Assembly: GCA_932521025.1 (NCBI GenBank)
Contig: OW051471.1
Coordinates: 11,656,001 to 11,720,000 of the forward strand
Direction of reading: 5' to 3'
From: Oscheius onirici
Taxonomy: Eukaryota > Nematoda > Chromadorea > Rhabditida > Rhabditidae
Length of the DNA: 64,000 nt
The position numbers and the translations under genes are program-made. The notes under the pieces are model-generated. The model saw only the letters and a program-made list of their open reading frames with translations, had not been told where the DNA came from and made no database searches. Shown piece by piece: positions 33,797-43,944 of the stretch. Each line of letters starts with the position of its first letter. Position 1 is the stretch's first letter.

Positions 33797-36217
33797 CTAT
33801 CCTAACTGAACCGTTATTGCAAGCGGTTCATACTTTAGTTGATCGCAGGTAGTCAGAGTTATGTTTTCTCTGCCCAGTCCTTCAACATCCACAAAGAACA
33901 TTGGATTGAATTGTTTCTCCGTAGTATAATTCGAGCATGGAAGACCGTGACGTCTATTGACCCCACAATGAATAATTGTCAAAGAGCTTTGATCGAAGCG
34001 GTGACAGACTCGGCTCTCGTTGCTGGGACAGGCTGGAGATGATTTGGGAGGAGCTATACAGTTCTCTTCTAGTCCACAGAGGAGGTGCCTGAAAGAATAC
34101 AGCAACTGTCTCTAGCAGAGTTGGGCGAGCACGAGCGAGCAGGCACCTCCAGATTTCCAGACGAGCGAACACGACCGCGAGCAGACATGTGTTGATCGCC
34201 TGTGAGCCGAGCACGAGCGCTCGCAACTGTCTGTTGCTCGCGAGCAACGAGCAGCGAAAATACTAATTATGTTCGTAAAATTTGCAGTTTCGCTGGTTTT
34301 CGCTTGCGTGACGATTAAAGTCGGTAAAGACCAAAGAGAAATGAGTTATTGGAGTAAAATAAAGTTTGGAATCGGTCATAAAATGTAATTTTCGGAACTC
34401 AAAAAATGGCCGGTACTAAAACAAAAAAGAGAACAATATGCTCGTGCTCGCTCGCTTTTTTTTAGCTCTGTTCGTCCACGAGCACGATCATTTTGCGATT
34501 CTTTGCTCGTCTACGAGCCGAGAACGAGCGCTCGTGAGTTTGGTTGCTCGCCTGACGAGCGAGCTGCTCGTGCTCGCGCCAAACGAGCAGCGAGCACGAG
34601 CGCTCGCCCAACCCTGGTCTCTAGTTGTCTCTCTAGTAGCTGTCTCTCTGTTTCTCTGTCGCTCTGTCCCTCTCTCTCACCATCGAATGATCTCCTTCGA
34701 AATAGCTGTCCTAGTGACAAACATGTACGTAGCTCCCATCATTCTTCTCGTCCTATCATCCTCAGCCATCGGTAAGTAATCATAAGTTCCGGGATGAGTA
34801 AAATCTCGTATGTTGTGTTGAACAGGGAACATTTGAAGGGGAGCCGCTGGATGTGTCTTCATGAAAATATAGAAGGCTCGAATGCCTCGTGGATACCCAA
34901 ATCTTACGGACGAATCAATTGCCCAGAACGCTTTGTACTTTTTCAGACTTTCCTAGAAAATTGGTTAAGCAGAAAAAGGGGAACTTACAGCCATAATTAT
35001 TGCCTTGAAGGCATAAGTAGTAAGATTTTTCACATGACTGGGGTAGTTTTCAAAAGGAAACCGGATCACTTCAATATTGCAGCCCTTCTTGAGTTCTTCC
35101 ACCTGCTCAGGGTCTAGGCCGACATCATAAAAGATGATGGGAGCCTTGGTGTGATTCCGGATGCTTTCCAAGCCGACCTTAGCCTCGGGAAAATGATTGG
35201 AAGAAGAGTAGGTCACGTAGACGACTTCGTCTGTCTAAAGGCTTGGTTTAAAATTGGCATTATGAGAGGTCAAGTAAGTTTTTAAGCATTTTTCAGCCCT
35301 TGAAAAAGGGTTAGTTTGCGGGATGTATTACCACAAATATAGCCGTTGCCTAACGGAAATGTTGCGTACTTTTAGTTACGCGAAATTGCGTACCCATTTT
35401 CCAAATTCGAATAAATTTCGTACGCAATTTCGCGTAACGGAAAGTACGCAGCGTATTCATTCTGGACCTTTAAAAAGTTCGCTGCGAGACCCGTATAACA
35501 TGCAAACGTTGGATACTCGGTCAAAATTACGCAGCCAAAACTTGAATTTGCCCTAAACATTTGAATTTCGTTGGCTGAGTCTCCAACGTTTGCATGTTAT
35601 ACGGTATACTTGGGCGTCGAGTCAAAAATCTCGACTCGATTCCGATACGAGGCCGACTCGTGGACCATGTCGAGTCGAGTCACCCAAGTATATTATACGG
35701 GTCTCGCAGCGAACTTTTTAAAGGTCCAGAAATTCTCCGTAAAATTGAACGGACTATATTCGACTTTCTAAGCACTCATTCTTCCTTTCCTTGACTGAGT
35801 ATCCAATGTTTGAAAGCTTATATAAGCCAAGACAAATAGAAATCATAAAAACAGAAGGATGGTCATTAGAAAATCCCGCCAGTTCTACATTTCCTTCCCA
35901 AGAAAAACTATTAAACTAACCTTGAAAATTTTACCATCTTCAGGCAAATCGTTGATGCTATCAACGAGCTGAAGATGTTCCACCTTGAACGGCTTTCCGG
36001 TTAAAATTCTTCCATTTGTAGTGACAACAATGAATTGGTTTCCTTTGCTATGGCTGATGCCCGCCATAAGATTTTCCATACTTTTGAATAATTGCACAGA
36101 GTCACTGTGTGTGCCAGTGAAGAGAAGGAATATTATACAGCTAACAAGAATCAAAAATAAAAGACTCAATTTGAATCCAGGAGTTAATTTCATCTTCTGA
36201 GGACTTTTAGGAGCCAA
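33797..36217 (-). CDS. DUF1647 type II membrane protein (putative glycan-related)
   Basis: Exons 36217-35921, 35231-34989, 34952-34681 and 34088-33797 join in phase to 367 residues. A short basic cytosolic N-terminus is followed by a signal anchor (LSLLFLILVSCIIFLLF), then a luminal domain with the DUF1647 landmarks: SSSNHFPEAKVGLESIR, KAPIIFYDVGLDPEQVEELK, FPFENYP, YKAFWAIDSSVRF and the C-terminal LCGLEENCIAPP..CHRFDQS block. The family is nematode-enriched and has a glycosyltransferase-like look, but activity is not established. Intron 1 holds a complex foldback (35360-35735) and the last intron a hAT-type MITE, yet the coding frame is intact. Neighbours include a DUF268 gene and a fucosyltransferase further on. 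Confidence 0.85.
34116..34616. mobile_element. hAT-type MITE with 8-base target duplication
   Basis: Left end CAGAGTTGGGCGAGC, right end GCTCGCCCAACCCTG, each flanked by the exact octamer GTCTCTAG. Eight-base duplications and CAG-type termini are typical of hAT elements. The arms are packed with GAGC/GCTC words such as GCACGAGCGCTCG. About 500 bases, no transposase. It sits in the last intron of the DUF1647 gene. Confidence 0.93.
35360..35735. repeat. Nested palindromes in DUF1647 intron 1
   Basis: An inner pair around TTACGCGAAATTGCGTAC is followed by an outer pair CTGGACCTTTAAAAAGTTCG (35462) and its complement ending at 35735. A third pair contains CAACGTTTGCATGTTATACGG. A GTCGAGTC-rich core lies inside. 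Part of the text (GTTGGATACTC) recurs at 59.03 kb. Confidence 0.75.
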
Positions 36218-36464
36218 GAGATCAGTTTGGTGTGTTCGGAGGGAGAGAACTGAGAAGAATCAGTTTTACGGTTCACGATTTTTGAGATTACCGTCCTTGA
36301 TGAACTAAGCTCCGAAAATGTTTTTATAAACGGGATAGTTGACAAAAAAGGCTATCGTTTGGTGCGATTCAAAGATGAGAAACTAAAGAGATGCTATGGG
36401 AGAAAGAGACAGTCTATTTTAGCACCAAATTTGAATCTGTGAAGGAGTTTGAACAGTGTACATA

Positions 36465-36671
36465 CTAGTATGGATTTACTAATATCTCAATCTGGAGGCT
36501 TGAATCGGGAGTGACGATAGCCCTATTGCGACAGTCACATTCGTAGCTGAATCGGCTTGGTAGTAGTCTGGAACACCTTTTTTCTCAAAGAAGTTATACT
36601 TATGATGGAAACTAAACGATGAAAATATGGTCGGAAGATCTCACTCACGAATACAAGCTTGTTCTGAACAT
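36465..36671 (-). CDS. Possible very short two-exon gene
   Basis: An ATG at 36671, a GTGAGT donor after 23 bases and an acceptor at 36568 give a 41-residue frame with YECDCRNRAIVTPDSS and a stop at 36465. Splice signals are good but the product is tiny and unrecognised; it may be a remnant of a longer gene. Confidence 0.2.
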
Positions 36672-36789
36672 GATGTTCAAAAACAAAAGCCTCTTTGAAT
36701 CAAGTCACAGATGAGCTTTGGTACTCTGCTGATCATTTGGGACGCATATTTTTGTATTTTTAATTATTGATAACGCCAAATCATAGAAT

Positions 36790-37450
36790 TACCTAAGATG
36801 GTCGATGACCCATTCCTCCGTCGGCGCATTCCACCAGGTACTGTCTAAACATCTCTTGACAAAGTCTCTCCATCTTGGAGGATGTTGTACTCTAGCCCGA
36901 TCAGTGTTGGGCGATCATTTTGTCTGCAATTTCGCGTAACTCGTGCAATTTGTAAATCAGTAAAAAATAAATTCTCAAACTATACTTCCCACATGCGCAG
37001 ACCTTGAATACATCTGCAAAAAATATGAAACAGGAATAAATATAATCCTGGTAAACGCTAGAGCCATCTGATCACTGATCGCACTGATCGCGTTGCATTC
37101 AAGGTCTGCGCATCTGGTAAGTATAGTTTGAGAATTTATTTTTTTGGTGATTTACAAATGGCACGTGTTACGCGAAATTGCATACAAAATGATTGCCCAA
37201 ACCTGAGCCCGATGCTTGTCATGAGGTATCCAATTGGTTGCTATATATGCCCATCTGTCTGGTTCCATGTTCTTGATTCGTCTTGCCCATTGGACTTTCC
37301 TCAAATCAGCAACTTTTATCAAGTCGTCCAGCTTCGTGATTGTGCGAACTCTTTCATTGGTCCACCTGTGGGCTCGAGTGATTCCTACATTTTGGGACAT
37401 ATTAACACTTCTGAATTTCTTTTTGGACGGAGGTGTAGGCACTTTTCTTA
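36790..37450 (-). mobile_element. LINE-like (non-LTR) retrotransposon 3' fragment
   Basis: Minus-strand text encodes RKVQWARRIKNMEPDRWAYI, WIPHDKHR, then after an inserted MITE, ARVQHPPRWRDFVKRC and WWNAPTEEW. The order W-A/G-R/H, RM/NM..RW, W.P, RPP/HPPxRWRD matches the C-terminal tail of RTE/CR1-like reverse transcriptase ORFs. No reverse transcriptase core remains in the window. Upstream frames are broken, so it is an inactive fragment. Confidence 0.7.
36902..37205. mobile_element. hAT-type MITE inside the LINE fragment
   Basis: Ends CAGTGTTGGGCGATCATTTT and the diverged complement ending CAAACCTG, flanked on both sides by the exact octamer AGCCCGAT. Removing it rejoins the LINE-like reading frame across the duplicated site. 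The arms contain TATAGTTTGAGAATTTATT and a TTACGCGAAATTGC motif shared with the palindrome at 35.4 kb. Confidence 0.93.
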
Positions 37451-37622
37451 ACCAACAAGCATATTCACTCCTGGGACGTTCGGTTTTGTCTCAGAATCAG
37501 TTTGGAACAAGATCGTCTAGCGCCTCGAGACTGAGGACAAAAAGTGTCAGCCAGGATTCTCTTGTAAGAAGAAAAAAACGCTATTTCGTAATACAAAAAT
37601 CACAAGAAGATAAACTCTTTAT

Positions 37623-40478
37623 TTAAACTGTCGATATGTTTTTGCTGTACCGTTTCCTCAAGACAATACAAGGCTGTGCTGCGTCCATTGTTATGAAATA
37701 TTCGGGATCCATAATAACGCGCTCCTTGAAGCGGAAGGCGTCCAGAATTTCAAAGCCGACAGCCATCATGGCAAGACGAAGACGTCCGTAATGCCTGTGC
37801 TTGTTCCAGTAGACAGAATCTTTTCCAATTGGGAGTCCAAGGAACAGTAGTCCTGAAAAGAGTATGGAATGAAGAGTATCTGTAACTAGCCTCCTTCCTT
37901 CAGCATGCAGTGCATCTTCTGGGCCTCTTTGAGATCTCCAATAGGGTCGAGAGCATCTCCGAATCGTCCGAGGCCGCTGTGCTCGACGGATGAGAAAGAG
38001 ACGATGAAGTCGTATGCTCCAATGTGGCTGGAATGTGGTCTCTCACAAGGGAATGTTTTTAGTCGAATTCCGGATATTGGAACGAGTTTGGTACTATTCG
38101 AAAGAGCACGAAAAATAATGTTGTTTCCCAGATTTTTAGCTGCCGAATGAATTGTTGCTGTCCCCTGGAGCCATTCAATGTTCAAAATACCGTTTTGGTC
38201 GCCCAAGCAAACTCCAAAATTCGAGTCGAAAACGTGTTTTTGGTCCGAAGTGATGTTGTGCAATGTTGTAGAGTATACGTTTTGCTACATTTTTGTAAAA
38301 CATATAAACGCTGTGAAAACCCATTTTCAGTTAGAAACAAGGCTCCCTTCCTTCACGATTTCTAGTGTTGTTTGGCTCAACTGTTTCCGATTGAAGATGT
38401 GTTTTCACAGCGTGTTTGTATGTTCTACAAAAATGCAGCGAAACATATACTCTGCCACATTGCAGAACATCACTTGGGACCAAAAACACGTTTTCGACTC
38501 GAATTTTGGAGTTTGCTTGGGCGACCAAAATGGTATTTTGAACATTGAATGGCTCCAGGGGACAGCAGCAATTCATTCGGCAGCTGAAAATCTGGGAAAC
38601 AACATTATTTTTCGTGCTCTTTCGAACAGTACCAAACTCGTTCCAATATCCGGGATTTGACTAAAAGCATTCCCTTGTCAGTCTCTCTCTGCCTTTTTTA
38701 ACTCACTCTTTATAGCTCTTGGCAATTTCCAAAGGATGAGAATAACTCATCCAGGGATACTCCTTCGGGGTAATTATCTTCGTGTATTCGATCGTTTTGA
38801 TCTAAACAAGCCATTAGAATCTTTTTTGTGACTACCTTAGCAGCTCCAAGCTTAATAGTAAAGGCTTCCACCCATGGCGAGAGAGACCCGATAATGAGAC
38901 CACTCTGTCCCTTGATGCCATAAGTTCTCATGGCATTGTAGACAGCGTCTGCAATCAATCTTTATTGTGAAAATGACCCTGGATCTCACGTCCTTCTCCA
39001 CCATAATTGACGAAATCGTAAGGCTCCATGGCTACATATTTGTCAATTTCTTCTTTGGTCCATGTGGCCAAATTTGTTCCGGAGCGGTCATCGGCATAGC
39101 CCTGTAAGTTTTTGACCTTTTAAGTTAAAAAGTTTGTATTTACCATGTCTAATACAGCATGACCATTCAATGTGTACTGATTGAGAAACTTTTGAGGAAT
39201 GTCTCTTGGAGGAGCGGCTGACTCATCTTGAGAAGCTGAGCCTGCCAGCCAGGTTTCGAAGATCTGAAATGGGATCTTTGGGGCAGTTCTTCTCATCAAA
39301 ATTTGTTTTTTGCTGTCTTATTTTTGCGCTAGAAAGATTTCGAACCGAAGATCAAGCCACTTTTAGCGACTGTTCGCAAGATCGTGAGAAATCTGTCACT
39401 CGGATCAGCGGTCGAGAAGCAACAGGTGAAGGGCTAGAAGTTAGAGAATCTCAAGAGTTTCTATCTAACATTTTTTAAGATGGATGATGGTCATGTGATT
39501 CAAGTTAGGGAATAAGAAGAAAAGAAATATTGAGTCAGAGCTTAAGTTTGTAAACACAAAATTCTCCATCCGAAGGAACCTATCAGGTATGTAAAATTTG
39601 CATCATTTTAATGCCTAGTCTTATTCACTATCCTAAAGTAAATTTAATTTGGAAATAAGCCCCTTGATCAGAATTTTTTTCTGATTCGCGTGTCATCGGC
39701 CGATTTTCGATTGACCAACTTATGCTCAAACACTTCCCTTGTAATGTAAATTTCTTTGGCATGCAGTTTTTTCAAAATTTTGCAGACTTTTCAAAAATGT
39801 TTGGATCTTGTGGACTCTCTTGGGTGTCCGTAAGATCACCTGTTCCCGAGAGTTGGCCTCAGGATCGCTGTGATCTTTGCTTCTTTCGTTAGGCGAATGG
39901 AAAAGATCTTTTAAGGTGACTCGTCAGAAGCTCAGTATACTTTGATACTTTTTGGGCTACTCACATCGATAACCGTCTCTCTCAAGAGTAGTTTTTCAAT
40001 GAAAAAAATAAATATATATTTTTTCCAGGGTTCTGTTGCACAATCTTTCTCAGTTCTTAGCTCTTCTTCTCTATCTTTTATTTTCCCTTGCTCCGCTAAT
40101 GCATCAAAAAACTCACGGCGGGACAAGTAGGCGGATTCAGATACTTCAACACTGGAACAACAGACTCCTCCACAATTTCATAACCCATTGGCCGGAGGAT
40201 TAGTCTTTCAGCTTCTGAATATGTCAGGTAGCCTTTTGTTGTGAAAATTAGGCTGGGATCCCTGAAAATCTTTTGTTATTGATACGAGTGCAACTTTTTA
40301 CCGTGACAGTACCCTCTGCTGGTGCTTGAAGCCCAGTCTAAAGTCGTACTTTATACAAGCTCAAGCAAGAATTTCCGCCACCAGGAAATTCAACTTACTT
40401 TGCCAGCAAAACGACTAATAATACAGCAATTGTGGCCATTATGAAGATGTGAAGGGGATGCCGGCAGTAGAGAACCAT
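37623..40478 (-). CDS. DUF268 protein, type II membrane, possible frameshift
   Basis: Exons run 40478-40399 (signal anchor FIMATIAVLLVVLLA), 40337-40302, 40261-40117, 39263-39144, 39101-~38962, ~38960-38836, 38801-38707, 38027-37891 and 37852-37623. Family landmarks: AVLDMGYADDRSGTNLATWT, VYNAMRTYGIKGQSGLIIGS, SPWVEAF, TIEYTK, AYDFIVSFSSVEHSGLGRFG, LKEGGLLFLGLPIGKD. DUF268 is nematode-enriched with a methyltransferase-like look; activity unproven. Two oddities. Between HFHNK and LIADAV the frame shifts by one base without a normal intron. The last intron begins with GC (GGAG|GCTAGT) rather than GT. An alternative reading at 40126-39932 (open, SRREFFDALAEQGK) may be part of exon 3 instead. A MITE fills the 38028-38706 intron. 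Confidence 0.75.
38046..38677. repeat. Palindromic MITE, copy 2
   Basis: Same CAAGGGAATG termini and flanking TCA as the tpra-1 intron copy, but longer (632 bases) with nearly complete arms meeting near 38345. Arm text includes GTGATGTTCTGCAATGT and its partner with TTGCAGAACATCAC. Long uninterrupted frames on both strands are arm artefacts. Confidence 0.88.
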
Positions 40479-40910
40479 TTTGGTCTGGAGGAGCGAAAGT
40501 GACTGTCTATTATCTCTTGAGATCAATCAGAGACGGACGGCAAATCCCGAGGGAGGGAAAGTGGTGTCTGGATTGGAAACTGTAGCTTGAAGAGATTTAG
40601 AGGCGGGCGATTAGAAGGAGAAACAGTCCGGATGAGGTGTGTGGGGATCCTCTGGGTTGAAAGCCGAGAAGGATGAAAGATTTGGCAACCTGAGACAGAG
40701 AGACAGGAACACAGAGACAAAAAGAGAGTTTTAGTACTGAAAATCCTCGAAAGATGTGTTCTTTTGGACTATACTCAAAACAATTTCAGGGACATGAATT
40801 GCTGGATGACTCAGCTTCTTTTCCAAGGAATCTATTTGACTTGGGAGCTCTGCTATTCTATGTCTCTCGACTCCTATACTGCGGGAAAAACTAAAAAACA
40901 TTATAAAAAT

Positions 40911-41080
40911 GCTACAGCAACCCAAAATTCCATTCTCCGCGGGACCCTTACGTATGTGATTGAGGGCAGCCTAACCTAGCCATTTTACCAGGATTTGTTT
41001 TGCTGTTTGTTTTGCTGTTAGACAGACCAAAAATGTACACAAGGGTCCCGCGGAGAAGGGACTTTTGGGTTACTGTAGCG
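40911..41080. repeat. MITE with GCTACAG..AACCC ends
   Basis: Left GCTACAGCAACCCAAAA and CTCCGCGGGACCCTT; right AAGGGTCCCGCGGAG and TTTTGGGTTACTGTAGC. Arms of about 45 bases; the inside contains a direct TTTTGCTGTTTG repeat. Confidence 0.85.
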
Positions 41081-41239
41081 TTCTTTTTTAGCACATTTCA
41101 TGAAAAGTTTGCTGACAGTCTGTAAAAAAATAGATCTGAATATTCTCCAAAAAAACTTACATTTTTCGATCACTATGATCTGCAAACATGAAACCCCTTC
41201 CATCTATGAATTTTATGGTTCCGTATTACGGTTCTCTGT

Positions 41240-42250
41240 CCTCGTCTTGCAAGAGACCATATCGGTCTAGAGATCAGCCTCGTCTGACCATTCGATTCTT
41301 CGAACAGCACCTCTGATCCCTTCTCGGTTCTGTTCCCAGCGTTTTTCCTCGGGTCACATCTAACCTTGATGCTGAACTTTTAACATGCGCTCTCATTTCT
41401 TAAAGATACGTTTGATGAAGATTGATCCTGACCATAAAAACGATATCCTACAGAGTTTAGTATTATTTTGATATTTGGCCAGAAACGGAACCAGCTCCAA
41501 CTCACTGTTTAAAAGTTTTGCAAAAACTATGGGTGTTTTTGAGACTTGAAAATGTTGAATGCGGCTATATCTCCAGACTCTTGTCCTCAGTCCTATGAAG
41601 ATGGAAAAGTCTGATTATGTTGTAAAGAAAATATGATGTAGTGTTCTGTTCCTTGCCCTGTTCCCTGTCCTGCTCGTTCAAAGACCACTTTGATCGCAAG
41701 ATCAGCCCCGACTGACCACTTGATCCTTCGAACACCATCCTTGACGTCTTTTGCTTTTCACCTTTGTACGCATTAGCACTCTTTCGGAAGCTAATATGAC
41801 CTCCAATCAAAAATGAACAAGATCTTTGGAGCCAGCGCACGCACATCACAGCCACTGCTTTTGGCTAGTTTTCAGAACGCCTCGATATTTCATGAAGTAG
41901 GACTTTCTGGCACAACTTTGGATTTTGTCTTAAACAAGCTGAACTTGTTCAAACGACAACTAGTTGGTCGAAAATGAAGTGCAAAGTGAATTCTGTTACA
42001 GAAATCAGGATTTTCTCTTCTTTGAGTTGCCCTTTTCTCTGTTCTGACCATCCAAAGAACTTGTCGCTCTAAAGATCAGCCTGGACAAACCTCCTAAACT
42101 TCCGACCGCCCAAGATCGGGAAATCAACCACGATAATGTATTTCGACTTCCGAACAACCACTTTTTCTCAACTGTTCCGTTCTGTTCTTAAGCTCTTTCC
42201 TCTTCATCTTCTGGGTTCGAACTATCCGGAACCTGACCTCCACCGAATGC
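41240..42250. repeat. Degenerate tandem repeat, three units
   Basis: AGATCAGCC recurs at about 41277, 41700 and 42074. Each time it is followed by a TGACC/AAACC and TTCGAAC or TTCCGACC segment and preceded by GTTCTGT and a CTCT-rich stretch. Units are about 375-425 bases and strongly diverged. No gene seen inside. Confidence 0.45.
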
Positions 42251-42589
42251 TAAATGCTTCTGACGCACAAGAGTAGGGCGCAATGAATCTTTCACTGACA
42301 TTTAGTAAAGTCCATTTCACTTTTGGAATGATATGCGATCGGCTTTTTGACGAATTACACGTAGAATGGTCAAAGAAACAGTCGCTCTTTGCCCGTGTTC
42401 TTAAGGTCACAGCTTAATCGTGGCAACAAATCTGCAAAGCGCACCATGAGTTTCGGCCGATGGCCGAAGTTCGGGAGCTTCCCTGGAAGTGGAAGGATCA
42501 AAGAAGTGAAAGAAATTAAATTTATAGACAGAATACCAATGAGTTCACTGTCTTTATAACAACTGTTTAAACCCCCCTTTCTCATCAAA

Positions 42590-42926
42590 ATGTTTAACGT
42601 TTTTCTTCTCCTCTTGATTCCTCTTACAATGGCTCTTCAATGCTACGAAGGTTTGTTCCCCATTTACTGTACTTAATAGTTCAACGCACCCAGTACGCGA
42701 CAACCACTGGCGTTTCAAGGTTAACAAGAACTGTCGAACTCAGTGCTTTACCACTCGGCTCTATAGCACTCGGCCTAATGCTTTTCGTTACATGGCCGGC
42801 TGTGTGAGCATCATCGACGGTCAGCAGGTGGAAGATTGTTCTGGAAGGAATTCCACTGATTGGGACGGTGTTTTGGCTACGAAATGTTGTAGCAAGAATC
42901 TTTGCAATACTTTGAACTTGTTGTGA
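42590..42926 (+). CDS. Secreted Ly6/ET-like three-finger protein
   Basis: Exons 42590-42650 and 42694-42926 join in phase to 97 residues. A signal peptide (VFLLLLIPLTMA) is cleaved before LQCYEG. The cysteines then run NC..QC, GC, DC, and the hallmark CCSKNLCN near the end, as in nematode ET modules and Ly6/uPAR domains (CC-x3-LCN). There is no GPI-type hydrophobic tail, so it is probably secreted. TTTATAAC about 40 bases upstream could serve as a TATA element. Nematode relatives include small surface and pharyngeal proteins; the target is unknown. Confidence 0.82.
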
Positions 42927-43187
42927 TTTTTTGTTGAATGAATCTTCAGAGAAAGGTTTGTTGTACCTTGTCGAGTCGGTCGAGTTTTTTTAACTTGTTT
43001 TTGCCAAAAAAACGAAGTTCTAGAAGAAAAACAGTAACGAAAACTCAATTTAACGTCAAAACTAATGACCCAAAAAGACGAATGCGCTAAAAATTACAGT
43101 GGTATCTTTTCTCTTGTTTAAACAAAAAGTTTTCAAATGTCAAAAACTTCATTAAAGCTATGTGAAATGATCAGCAAATACCAGTAA

Positions 43188-43539
43188 TTAACACGGTTTA
43201 ACAGCACTCTTAAAACTTTCCAGCAATCGCTCGGCATCTTTCTTTTCCTGATCCATAACCTTGGTCAAGTGTTGAAACCGGGCATCAACTAGACAAGGCC
43301 GGAGGCCGGAATCACTGAAAAAATCGGGTTAAAATTAGAAAACAAAACAAAACTCACTCGGTTGAACTGGAAGAGCCTCCAAACATGTCCCGGTACCTGT
43401 CCAGGGCTTCATTGTGTAGTCGGGTGTTGTTAATGTACTGCGAAATTGTGTTGTCGTGAACTGGAGACGTCGAAGATTTGTGCATTGTGAGAGAATGGAA
43501 GTTGAAAATTGACTGTTGATCGCTGCTTTTGAAGGGCAT
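43188..43539 (-). CDS. Small soluble hypothetical protein
   Basis: Exons 43539-43358 and 43314-43188 join in phase to 102 residues from the ATG at 43539. The frame is open about 17 codons further upstream, so the true start may be earlier. An alternative first exon (ATG at 43787, MSYQPAYSAP) on the same strand could not be joined in phase. The product is hydrophilic: a Ser-rich centre (GGSSSST), then QEKKDAERLLESFKSAV, a likely amphipathic helix. No family recognised. It is divergent from the kinase gene that follows. Confidence 0.45.
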
Positions 43540-43870
43540 AACTCGGTCGCTGGAGCGTAATTGATGTTGCGGCAGATTACAATGGTTTCTCGATAGGATC
43601 GCAGAGAGCAGAAAAGTTCACCAGGAGGCCAGAACAATGACGACAACGATCTTGGGAACACCCGCGGGAAGCGGTTGATCTTTGGAAGAACATTTTGGGA
43701 TTTGACCGTCGTTAAATAATCCAGAAAACAGTGTGAAGATGCTCGTAGTTGTTTAATCGGGGCACTATACGCCGGCTGATAAGACATGTTTGCCAAGACC
43801 AAACACTCTTCTTGTCCAAGATCCTACTATCGATTAATGAAAAGACGTTAAAAAAACAATTTCTATCCGT

Positions 43871-43880
43871 ATAAATAAGG
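43871..43880 (+). promoter_or_regulatory. TATA box of kinase gene 1
   Basis: TATAAATAAG about 70 bases before the ATG at 43945; well placed for the plus-strand kinase gene. Confidence 0.5.
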
Positions 43881-43944
43881 CTTATAACACCTATCCTTTT
43901 TCAGAACTAAGATAAAGTAAAAAATTGCCCTTAAATCCACGACA

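Noticed and set aside
34687..34775. Plus-strand frame starting MISFEIAVLVTNMYV, resembling a signal anchor with a GTAAGT donor
   Set aside because: It is the antisense of exon 3 of the DUF1647 gene, whose four exons join in phase and carry family motifs.
38147..38660. Long frames on both strands around 38.2-38.7 kb
   Set aside because: They mirror each other because they lie in the two arms of a palindromic MITE; the same text appears at 7.2-7.5 kb.
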